Shown here: one piece after another, positions 1 to 5,859 of the stretch
Layout of the letters: each line of letters opens with the position of its first letter
How positions within the stretch are numbered: the stretch's first letter is position 1
Assembly: GCA_905214825.1 (NCBI GenBank)
Contig: CAJMNV010000061.1
Span: 1-11,207 of the forward strand
Origin: an uncultured bacterium
GTDB taxonomy: Bacteria > Bacillota > Clostridia > Lachnospirales > Anaerotignaceae
Direction of reading: 5' to 3'
Length of the DNA stretch: 11,207 nt
The notes under the pieces: model-generated
Databases searched by the model: none
Told to the model about the DNA's origin: nothing
Seen by the model: only the letters and a program-made list of their open reading frames with translations
Made by a program: the position numbers and the translations under genes

Positions 1-338
1 ATTAAATCCACATTTTTTGCAGAAAAACTTTGTGCAATTTGTTGTGTAATATTATCATCAAATCCAGCATTTTGATAATCCACAACAAAGTCTTTACCTT
101 CCACCAATCCGCTTTCTTCCAGCCCCAACAAAAATCCTTCTCTGCAATTATCCAATGATGCATGCTGTCCATATTGAGAAATACCTATCACATATTGTTC
201 GCCACTATCTGCGGTTTGTTCTTGATTTGTATTTTGATTTTCTTCCTCTGTTTTTTGTGTGCCGCCACAGCCTGTAAACGCCATCACCGCCATCACCGCC
301 ATCACTGTCGTCATTGTCAAAGCAATCATTTTTTTCAT
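1..338 (-). CDS. trpX: TrpX-like ABC transporter substrate-binding lipoprotein (partial, 3' end outside window)
   Basis: Only the first 112 residues are present; the gene continues past base 1. The N-terminus is a lipoprotein signal: MKK start, hydrophobic stretch 5-21, then FTGC with Cys24 as the likely lipidated residue, followed by an acidic/Gln/Asn linker (28-47). From residue 49 the protein reads YVIGISQYGQHASLDNCREG, then a long helix and GKDF, typical of the ABC_sub_bind family (TrpX/YtrP-like type I periplasmic fold). These proteins deliver a substrate to a membrane permease and ATPase, presumably encoded just beyond the left edge. The start at 338 has AAAGGAG about 10 bases upstream. 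A tryptophan-specific T-box precedes it, so tryptophan (or a precursor) is the inferred substrate. The family call is firm; the substrate rests on the regulator. Confidence 0.85.
   Translation of the reverse strand, partial: MKKMIALTMTTVMAVMAVMAFTGCGGTQKTEEENQNTNQEQTADSGEQYVIGISQYGQHASLDNCREGFLLGLEESGLVEGKDFVVDYQNAGFDDNITQQIAQSFSAKNVDL
279..305 (-). repeat. Three perfect 9-bp tandem repeats inside the trpX signal sequence
   Basis: On the coding strand the unit GTGATGGCG occurs three times without a mismatch. It encodes Val-Met-Ala three times in the hydrophobic core of the lipoprotein signal peptide. The unit is in frame, so gain or loss of a copy would change the hydrophobic core by three residues without a frameshift. 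Confidence 0.9.
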
Positions 339-377
339 GATTCATACACTCCTTTTTGTTTTCTGATTTTTTACAAT

Positions 378-416
378 AAAAAAAGTCTTATCGCCATATT
401 GCTATGGGACAAGACT
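378..416 (-). terminator. T-box intrinsic terminator
   Basis: Reading the minus strand, AGTCTTGTC pairs with GATAAGACT around an inner CCATA/TATGG stem with a GCAA loop, and a run of seven Ts follows. It lies just after the T-box sequence and about 40 bases before the trpX start. This is where a T-box antiterminator would compete with termination. Confidence 0.9.
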
Positions 417-659
417 AGCTATCCTGCGGTACCACCCAAATTGGTGAAAAAAATTCACCCACTCATTTTCTGCACAATATTATGCAGTCCGTTTGGGTAA
501 CGGGTACGGTTCCCGTCGGCTACTACTCACATTCGTTTTCGACCGCCCTCATAAGTCCATTCACTCTGCTTTGTCTGCCATGCTCACACCAAATGCATGA
601 CTCTCTGAAAGCCCAAAATACAAAGCTACTCCTCTTAATCACAGGTTTGATATTTGATA
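378..659 (-). promoter_or_regulatory. T-box leader, specifier codon TGG (tryptophan)
   Basis: The conserved T-box sequence GGGTGGTACCGC is at 437-426 on the minus strand, between a GGTGAA/TTCACC hairpin and the terminator. The 5' part shows stem I. AGTA (one side of the specifier loop) is followed by a distal CATGC/GCATG hairpin and then AGAGTGAATGGACTT. In that last segment GAA-TGG-A fits the usual specifier position, with TGG at 559-557. T-box leaders bind uncharged tRNA: the anticodon pairs with the specifier, and the tRNA 3' end pairs with the T-box bulge and stabilises an antiterminator. TGG predicts tRNA-Trp, so tryptophan starvation should switch on trpX. T-box identity is very secure; the specifier assignment is based on position and context. 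Confidence 0.93.
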
Positions 660-664
660 GTGTT

Positions 665-692
665 ATTATAGCACTGTTGTTTCATTTGTCAA
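665..692 (-). promoter_or_regulatory. Sigma-A promoter of the T-box/trpX unit
   Basis: TTGACA (692-687) and TATAAT (670-665) are both perfect consensus hexamers, 16 bases apart. They lie directly ahead of the T-box leader and only about 19 bases beyond the stop of the upstream gene. With such a strong promoter, control must come mainly from the attenuator. Confidence 0.9.
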
Positions 693-710
693 GTGCATTT
701 TTTTGAAAAT

Positions 711-1661
711 TCAAAATTCCAAGTCGTCTTTGCGCACATAATCAAAGCTACCATCTTTTCGCATAATACCATAATCTTCTGCATCTTCAAACCCTGCCAA
801 CTGATATGCAGATGCCTGTAAATTTTCCACAATCGCCACTTTTTGTCCTGTTTCTTTTTCAATAGCTTCTCTTAATATAAATCTTTGCCATTCTTCCGAC
901 CAATAAAATTGCTCTACCACAACCCTTTCCTTTTTTTGTTCAAATGTGTCATCTTCTGGTTCTACCATTTCATCTTTGTTGTCAGACTCCAAATACGTTT
1001 GGTATCTTGTCACCTGAAAATACGGCTCTTTTCCACCTACCCATTTGTTTTCCGTTTCTTCTGTTATACGCCGCCATAAACTCGGATTATCCAACCCTTT
1101 ATTCCAAATATCATTCCAACTGGATTGTATTTTTTGTGGTGTATTTAGAACACTCTGATATTTGTTTCCATCATACACATATCCCCTCATAACATCTGTT
1201 TGTTCAAAAGAACCCAATGACTGATTGATGCGTTCTTGTATAATGATGACTTCTTTTCCCAAACCTTCCACAGGAACAAATGTAATATTTTCCACACCGT
1301 AAAAATCGCCCAAATCTCCTGTAAATTCATACACACTACCATCAGAACGATACGCAGCAACCACCGTGTTTTTTGGTCCAAAATTCAATGTCACAACTGC
1401 ATTATCTTCGCTGTTTGTTGCCTCACTGCCCACATATACTACCACTTCCTCCAAATCATTCAAATCATATTGTTCACTCCTGCCCGTGCTATTCAATACA
1501 CTTTTTGCAATATCTGTCTGATTACTTTCTGTATTTGGATTATCAATCTGTTTTTGTGTCAATTCATTTTGTGGTTGTGTCATATTTGCGTAAATTCCTG
1601 CACTATATCCACCCAAAAGCACGATTGCCGATACCAGCAACACCAATTTTTTCCGTTTCAT
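711..1661 (-). CDS. Membrane-anchored extracytoplasmic protein of unknown function
   Basis: The product has 316 residues. I do not recognise a named family. It starts MKRKK, then has one hydrophobic segment (about 6-24) with no lipobox, so it is probably an uncleaved N-terminal anchor or a signal peptide. A polar, Asn/Gln-rich linker (28-65) follows. The rest is a soluble domain rich in beta-type sequence (EEVVVYVGSE at 71-80, then a YRSDGSVYEFTGDLG segment). The C-terminal part is acidic and Trp/Tyr-rich, with an EDD patch near 236 and a closing segment containing DYGIMRKDGSFDYVRKDD. The reading frame extends upstream to 1745, but the GGAGGGGAAG ribosome site sits just before 1661, so I use the later start. 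The queT terminator lies about 40 bases upstream and leaves little room for a promoter. Confidence 0.8.
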   Translation of the reverse strand: MKRKKLVLLVSAIVLLGGYSAGIYANMTQPQNELTQKQIDNPNTESNQTDIAKSVLNSTGRSEQYDLNDLEEVVVYVGSEATNSEDNAVVTLNFGPKNTVVAAYRSDGSVYEFTGDLGDFYGVENITFVPVEGLGKEVIIIQERINQSLGSFEQTDVMRGYVYDGNKYQSVLNTPQKIQSSWNDIWNKGLDNPSLWRRITEETENKWVGGKEPYFQVTRYQTYLESDNKDEMVEPEDDTFEQKKERVVVEQFYWSEEWQRFILREAIEKETGQKVAIVENLQASAYQLAGFEDAEDYGIMRKDGSFDYVRKDDLEF

Positions 1662-1701
1662 TTCACTTCCCCTCCTGTTACTATCTATATGCAAATTCGA
1701 T

Positions 1702-1734
1702 AAAAAAAAGCACAGTCCAAAAAGACTATGCTTT
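1702..1734 (-). terminator. Rho-independent terminator of queT
   Basis: On the minus strand AAGCATAGTC pairs with GACTGTGCTT across a short T-rich loop, followed by eight Ts. The stem begins eight bases after the queT stop codon. Confidence 0.87.
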
Positions 1735-1741
1735 GTTATAT

Positions 1742-2218
1742 TCAACCAATTGTTAATTGTGTCATCAATATTTTATTTTTCAATATTTGACGGAATATGA
1801 CATATCCCACACAAGACACAGCTAAAAATTCTCCCAAAGCCACTGTCACAGCTGAGAATATAATGGGTGCACCTTCCAACAAATAAAATTCGATTGCCAA
1901 AAACATATTGCAAAATACTGGCCACAAACTAGAACCAAACAATGTTTTACTAAAATGTGTCATGCCATACAATGCCACTGCTGTACAAGTTGTACCAAAT
2001 GCCACATCCATAATACCAAACGGGCTGAAACAGTTTGCAATAAAGCAGCCTAATATCAAACCTGCTGCATATCGTTTATCCAAGAATGCCAACAACATCA
2101 ATGCCTCTGAAAAACGAATTTGCACAGCTCCGAAAGACAATGGTGCAACGCCTAACGTCAATACCACATACACAGCCGCTGTCATTGCAGTGTATGCCAA
2201 AAATCTTGTTTTTTGCAT
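1742..2218 (-). CDS. queT: QueT family queuosine-precursor transporter (ECF S component)
   Basis: The product has 158 residues, about the normal length for QueT (COG4708). It has about five hydrophobic segments (8-27, 37-63, 70-88, 98-115, 120-145). Family-typical sequence includes AAVYVVLTL near 14, PLSFGAVQIRFSEAL at 26-40 with the conserved Arg-x-Ser-Glu, and a CFIANCFSPFGIMDVAFGT stretch at 58-76. QueT is the substrate-binding membrane subunit of an energy-coupling-factor transporter that takes up a queuine or preQ1-type precursor for tRNA wobble modification. The shared EcfA/EcfT energising module is not in this window. The start at 2218 has AGGGGG six bases upstream. That ribosome site forms the 3' side of the preQ1 riboswitch pseudoknot, so family and regulator agree. 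A terminator follows directly. Confidence 0.93.
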   Translation of the reverse strand: MQKTRFLAYTAMTAAVYVVLTLGVAPLSFGAVQIRFSEALMLLAFLDKRYAAGLILGCFIANCFSPFGIMDVAFGTTCTAVALYGMTHFSKTLFGSSLWPVFCNMFLAIEFYLLEGAPIIFSAVTVALGEFLAVSCVGYVIFRQILKNKILMTQLTIG

Positions 2219-2226
2219 AAAAAAAA

Positions 2227-2283
2227 CCCCCTGTTTTTTATTTACGAGATGGTGGGACTTTCGTCCTTCGCAAGGAACATCTC
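2227..2283 (-). promoter_or_regulatory. preQ1-I riboswitch controlling queT
   Basis: On the minus strand GAGATG (2283-2278) pairs with CATCTC (2251-2246). The loop begins TTCCTTGC and ends CACC, and the stem is followed by an A-rich tail ending in CAGGGGG. CCTTG (2275-2271) can pair with CAGGG (2233-2229), the H-type pseudoknot of the preQ1-I class. The loop carries an extra GGAC-GAAA-GTCC hairpin (2266-2255) that the shortest class members lack. The pseudoknot strand is also the queT Shine-Dalgarno, so ligand binding should hide it and block translation. The assignment combines visible structure with the QueT identity. Confidence 0.83.
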
Positions 2284-2304
2284 ATATTCTTTTTTATCTA
2301 AAAT

Positions 2305-2333
2305 ATTATATCTGCAAATTATGACATTTACAA
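2305..2333 (-). promoter_or_regulatory. Promoter of the riboswitch/queT unit
   Basis: TTGTAA (2333-2328) and TATAAT (2310-2305) are 17 bases apart. The start point would fall about 15-20 bases before the riboswitch stem. Confidence 0.8.
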
Positions 2334-2356
2334 GTATTTTTTAAAAAACAGACCAT

Positions 2357-2389
2357 AAAAAGGTACGATTTTTCATATCGTACCTTTTT
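2357..2389 (-). terminator. Terminator after the FUSC gene and small ORF
   Basis: AAAAAGGTACGAT pairs with ATCGTACCTTTTT around a seven-base loop. The stem is GC-containing and flanked by A and T runs on either side, so it can work in both directions. In context it ends the unit containing 3651-2473. Confidence 0.88.
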
Positions 2390-2472
2390 CAAAACAATCC
2401 CAACAAAGCCCCTCCCCGAAAAATAAAACAATAATTTGATAATAAATATTTTTCCACTTTTTATTGTGTACT

Positions 2473-2568
2473 TTATGGAAAAATTGCGGAGAAATACCCA
2501 GTTGTTCTATATGGGAATTTATGTCTTTTCCGATATTTTTTATAGTCCTGTCTTGGTTTTCTAGGCAT
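2473..2568 (-). CDS. Candidate 31-residue very basic small protein
   Basis: This short ORF begins with ATG nine bases after the stop codon of the FUSC-family gene and ends in TAA before the shared terminator. AAGGATG, overlapping that stop codon, gives a plausible ribosome site about nine bases before the ATG. The peptide starts MPRKPRQDYKKYRKRHKFPY, has ten Lys/Arg plus one His, and ends in an aromatic/hydrophobic tail (YFSAIFP). The two halves differ: residues 1-21 are strongly cationic and 22-31 are neutral. I know no family for it. Position and ribosome site support a real gene; its length means chance cannot be excluded. Confidence 0.45.
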   Translation of the reverse strand: MPRKPRQDYKKYRKRHKFPYRTTGYFSAIFP

Positions 2569-2574
2569 TTTGCA

Positions 2575-3651
2575 TCATCCTTTATTCATTTCTTGCTTCA
2601 TTGTCATACAGCTTTCTTTCCATTTTTCTCCCATTTTTTCATATATTGCATAAAATGCCAATGCAAACAAAGCTCCAAATACAGTATCCGCCAAACGATA
2701 GAATGCCGCACCTTCCACACCCAACAATATCGTTGCCATAGACAATGCTCCAAAGCAGTTAAACATCGTTTGCCATCTATAATCTACACAAAATCCCACA
2801 CAAAAACCGCCAAGCATACCCAAATAAGCAGCCCATTCCATAGGTATCAACTGCATCAGCAACCAATATGCACAAACACCCGCCAATACCCCTGCCAAAC
2901 GATGGCGTGTTCTTTGTATACGGTCTTGTTTGAGCATTTGTGTCACAGACAATGCCGCAAAACCAACCCATATCACTCTTGGAAAGTGCAACAACTCTGC
3001 CACCAACATTGTCACCGAAACAGTCAATGGCATACCCAACTGCCAAAAAGAACGGTCTGTTTTCAAATCAAATTGTTTATACAAATCCAATGCTGTATCT
3101 GTATGTGCTTTGTTTTTGTGAGAGCGATACAATATAGATGCTATCCAACAAAAACCAAGTGCCAATCCAATGGCACGTTTTACATAATCCATACCAGAAA
3201 CGGGGTATCCCAATAACAATATATACGCCATTACGATTGTACCTTGATTTCTCATTTGTACTTGATGACAACCCAATACAGTCAATCCAAAAATTGCCAA
3301 AAAATGTACAAAAAATGCAGGTATTGGAGAAAGCATTGTTGCAATTTTTGGTACTGCAATCATAATTGCACCAATTCCCAACATCACATATGCACCATGT
3401 TTGGTACAAATTCCCAAATCCACCTGCCGAAATACTAGCACAAACAATAATAAAACAACACCAGCCGTACTGTTTACAGTGCCAAATATTTTGCCGAACA
3501 ACCCCACAAATGCAACACAAAATGCTAATGTAATCACAATTTTAGATAAAAAAATCAATATTCTTTTTGTTCTTTCTTGTGATGTTTCTGCCTGTTTGAT
3601 ATATGCTTTTGAACCTGCTTGACCTAATTGTAATTGTTCATAAAACGTCAA
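2575..3651 (-). CDS. FUSC-family membrane protein (aromatic-acid/fusaric-acid-type exporter)
   Basis: The product has 358 residues and is mostly hydrophobic, arranged as two blocks of membrane segments (about 31-175 and 205-337) separated by a polar linker (176-202). The second block has the marks of FUSC/ArAE proteins: a basic stretch leading into a glycine-rich helix (QDRIQRTRHRLAGVLAG, 242-258), and later YRLADTVFGALFA (318-330), matching the family's Arg-x-x-Asp-Thr-x-x-Gly pattern. Proteins of this family are linked to efflux of aromatic acids or related compounds; the substrate here is unknown. The start is TTG at 3651 with GGAGGG eight bases upstream. The nearby ATG at 3641 is out of frame. 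A good promoter lies upstream and a 31-residue ORF follows the stop. Confidence 0.85.
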   Translation of the reverse strand: MTFYEQLQLGQAGSKAYIKQAETSQERTKRILIFLSKIVITLAFCVAFVGLFGKIFGTVNSTAGVVLLLFVLVFRQVDLGICTKHGAYVMLGIGAIMIAVPKIATMLSPIPAFFVHFLAIFGLTVLGCHQVQMRNQGTIVMAYILLLGYPVSGMDYVKRAIGLALGFCWIASILYRSHKNKAHTDTALDLYKQFDLKTDRSFWQLGMPLTVSVTMLVAELLHFPRVIWVGFAALSVTQMLKQDRIQRTRHRLAGVLAGVCAYWLLMQLIPMEWAAYLGMLGGFCVGFCVDYRWQTMFNCFGALSMATILLGVEGAAFYRLADTVFGALFALAFYAIYEKMGEKWKESCMTMKQEMNKG

Positions 3652-3711
3652 AACAAAATCCCTCCAGACTAAAATTCTTTACACTTTCTTTATTCTTTAT
3701 AGTAAATAGAA

Positions 3712-3740
3712 ATAATATCACTTTTTTTAATATTTGTCAA
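3712..3740 (-). promoter_or_regulatory. Promoter of the FUSC-family gene
   Basis: TTGACA (3740-3735, perfect -35) is 17 bases from TATTAT (3717-3712), giving a leader of about 55 bases before the TTG start. Confidence 0.8.
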
Positions 3741-3808
3741 ATAAAAAACCGTATCATTTTTTTTAATTTTCTGATATACTCCCTTTTTTTATTATAAATG
3801 ATATATAT

Positions 3809-3850
3809 AAAAGGAACACACTTTTAAAAATCAAAAGTATGCTCCTTTTT
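3809..3850 (-). terminator. Terminator of the chemoreceptor gene
   Basis: On the minus strand an AAAAGGAGCATACTTTT arm pairs with AAAAGTGTGTTCCTTTT around a short AT loop, with G-T/T-G wobble positions. It begins about 19 bases after the stop codon at 3869. Confidence 0.85.
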
Positions 3851-3868
3851 GCATAAATCTAGTATGTA

Positions 3869-5686
3869 TCAGCGTAATTCCGTACGATATTCCTCTTCAT
3901 TGACATCTACATAACCAACACCAAAATGACCAGTGTTTTGCATTTGTTGATATGCCTCGTTTGCCTGTTTAATAAATTGTGTATCATATTTCTTTTCTGT
4001 TGGAATATAAGCCTTGCCTTCCTCTCTTTTACGCAACATAAACTTTTGCATTGCTTTTCTGAGTGCTTCTGCATTTTTGCTCATTTCCACACTGGAAGCC
4101 GCAGACTGTTGGCTGATTGCCGCATTGTCTGTTGCCAATCCAGAAATTTTTTCAATACCATCTCCCACAAAACGAAATTGATTTTTTTGTTCGCTGGATA
4201 CTTCTGCAATTTCCAAAATAATGGAAATAATTTGATTGATTTCTTCAATAATGATATTAAATGTTTCAGCAGCATCTTTTGCAACTTGATTGCCTTCTGT
4301 AATACTTGAGATAGAACCTTCAATCAACAATTTACTTTCTTTGGCTGCTTCTGCACTTTTTTGTGCCAAAGACCGCACTTCATCTGCAACCACAGAGAAC
4401 CCTTTGCCTCTTTCACCTGCTTTTGCAGCTTCAATCGCCGCATTCAAAGCTAAAATATTTGTTTCAAATGTAATATCTTCAATAGATTTGATGATTGTTT
4501 CAATACGTTCTGATGCACTTTGAATATCGGATACTGCATGCATCAAATGATCCATTTTTTCAATACTTATTTTTGTATCTTCTTTGATTTTTTCTGTAAT
4601 TTTTTGTGCCTCTTGTGCTTTTGCATTATTTTGAGAAACCAAACTTTCTGTATATTCTATGGTATTTGACAAAGCATGTACAGAATTTGCTTGCACATTC
4701 ACGCTTGTTGCCAAACTCTGGCTTGCATTTGCAATTTCCTCTGCACCGGTTGCCACTGTTTGTGCCACAGAAATGATATTATGAAACAACATATCATTGG
4801 ATTGTACCATACGATACAAACTTTTCCCCAAACTATCTTCTCTGGAACGAATATTGACATAAGCCGTCATATCCCCATCTGCAACACGTTTGATGACATT
4901 CACGTTGTCTTGAATACTTTTTTCCATCGCCTGAAATGCTTCAATCATGCTGCCAATTTCATTATCTTTGTTTTCTTCTATAATAGACTCATCAAAATTC
5001 AAATCTTCCATACCCAAAGAAAGCTTTCTCGCCCAATCTGCAACTGCCACAACCGGCTTTGCAATTTTGATAGACAAACGTTTTGCTTCTAACAAAGAAC
5101 CAATCGTTGCCAAAACAGCCAAAATAATTGTAAATATTGCAGAAATGATAATCAGTTTTTCCAATATATTAGAATTAAGCTCTGTTTCTTCTGCATATGC
5201 TGCATCCATTTTTTCCAACATCAAAATGACATTTTTTGTTTGGGGTTTGATTTTGCTTTGGTAAAATTCATATGCTGCATCTCTATCTGTTTTTGCCATA
5301 CGCAAAACAGTTGCTGCCATATCATGAATTTGTTTGTGTGCTATATCTAACGAAGATAATGCATCTTTGATTTCATCATTGATAATTTCTTTTTCTGTTA
5401 ATGTTGCCCGCCATTGTCCCAAAGTACAATTTCGTGCATCTAAGCTACCAGTAAATGGGCTACCAATTTGTATACTTTCACTTAATTGTTCCAACCAAAT
5501 ATGATGTGCTGAAATCATAGACTGTATATCATTATGATTGCTTTGATGATTTAACACTTTGTTATAATGCGATTTAATAAAAAATAAACTACCTACATTA
5601 ATACACATCAACACACACATAACTGCAATCACTTTTTTATATCCTGCTATAATACGTGTATAAATTTTGGTTCTTTTCTTTTTCAT
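3869..5686 (-). CDS. Methyl-accepting chemotaxis protein with extracytoplasmic CZB zinc-binding sensor
   Basis: The product has 605 residues. TM1 is about 18-37 and TM2 about 177-199. The segment between them matches the chemoreceptor zinc-binding (CZB) pattern: His61-x-x-Trp64, Cys87-Thr-Leu-Gly-x-Trp92, and His117-x3-His121 in AHKQIHDMAA. These give a His3-Cys zinc site. HAMP-type sequence follows TM2 (about 203-255), with a second HAMP-like unit to about 300 (IKRVADGDM). The signalling domain has the conserved hairpin tip (NILALNAAIEAAKAGERGKG near 410-429, then VVADEVRSLA), which binds CheA/CheW. The C-terminal tail (555-605) is charged and has no recognisable CheR-binding pentapeptide. 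The start at 5686 has GAGGTGG upstream. The gene stands alone with its own terminator. It implies a chemotaxis system elsewhere; the ligand could be zinc or a zinc-reactive oxidant (inference). Confidence 0.95.
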   Translation of the reverse strand: MKKKRTKIYTRIIAGYKKVIAVMCVLMCINVGSLFFIKSHYNKVLNHQSNHNDIQSMISAHHIWLEQLSESIQIGSPFTGSLDARNCTLGQWRATLTEKEIINDEIKDALSSLDIAHKQIHDMAATVLRMAKTDRDAAYEFYQSKIKPQTKNVILMLEKMDAAYAEETELNSNILEKLIIISAIFTIILAVLATIGSLLEAKRLSIKIAKPVVAVADWARKLSLGMEDLNFDESIIEENKDNEIGSMIEAFQAMEKSIQDNVNVIKRVADGDMTAYVNIRSREDSLGKSLYRMVQSNDMLFHNIISVAQTVATGAEEIANASQSLATSVNVQANSVHALSNTIEYTESLVSQNNAKAQEAQKITEKIKEDTKISIEKMDHLMHAVSDIQSASERIETIIKSIEDITFETNILALNAAIEAAKAGERGKGFSVVADEVRSLAQKSAEAAKESKLLIEGSISSITEGNQVAKDAAETFNIIIEEINQIISIILEIAEVSSEQKNQFRFVGDGIEKISGLATDNAAISQQSAASSVEMSKNAEALRKAMQKFMLRKREEGKAYIPTEKKYDTQFIKQANEAYQQMQNTGHFGVGYVDVNEEEYRTELR

Positions 5687-5859
5687 TTTCCTACCACCTC
5701 ACTCAAAATTTTAATGATACAAAAATATCTGATATATTTTCTTTTATATTATCCAAAACTTCATCAAAAGTAAATATTTATATTACATAATTAAAAATTT
5801 TTATGACATTATACTAATATTTTTTCATTTTCATATTATTTGACATTCTATATTTATAT
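5687..5859. other. AT-rich intergenic region ahead of the chemoreceptor gene
   Basis: This is 173 bases of very AT-rich DNA. I see no ORF of note and no GC-containing hairpin to end the VWA transcript. On the minus strand TATAAT occurs near 5815 with a poor -35. TTTACT and TAATAT 17 bases apart (near 5774-5746) are another weak candidate. No clear motility-sigma (SigD) promoter was found. Confidence 0.5.

Noticed and set aside
162..706. Plus-strand frames of 112 and 74 residues
   Set aside because: They run through the trpX signal region and the T-box leader, whose conserved RNA elements explain the DNA. No ribosome sites were seen.
1236..1703. 155-residue plus-strand open frame
   Set aside because: It is opposite the 316-residue anchored protein gene, which has a strong ribosome site and a sensible N-terminal anchor. 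The plus frame has low-complexity, Cys/His/Phe-rich composition and no start signal.
1908..2324. 138-residue plus-strand open frame over queT
   Set aside because: It covers the queT gene and its riboswitch; the QueT protein match on the other strand is unambiguous.
2464..3216. 250-residue plus-strand open frame
   Set aside because: It lies antisense over the FUSC-family gene, is rich in His/Cys/Gln as expected of a shadow frame, has no ribosome site, and the minus-strand protein has clear family patterns.
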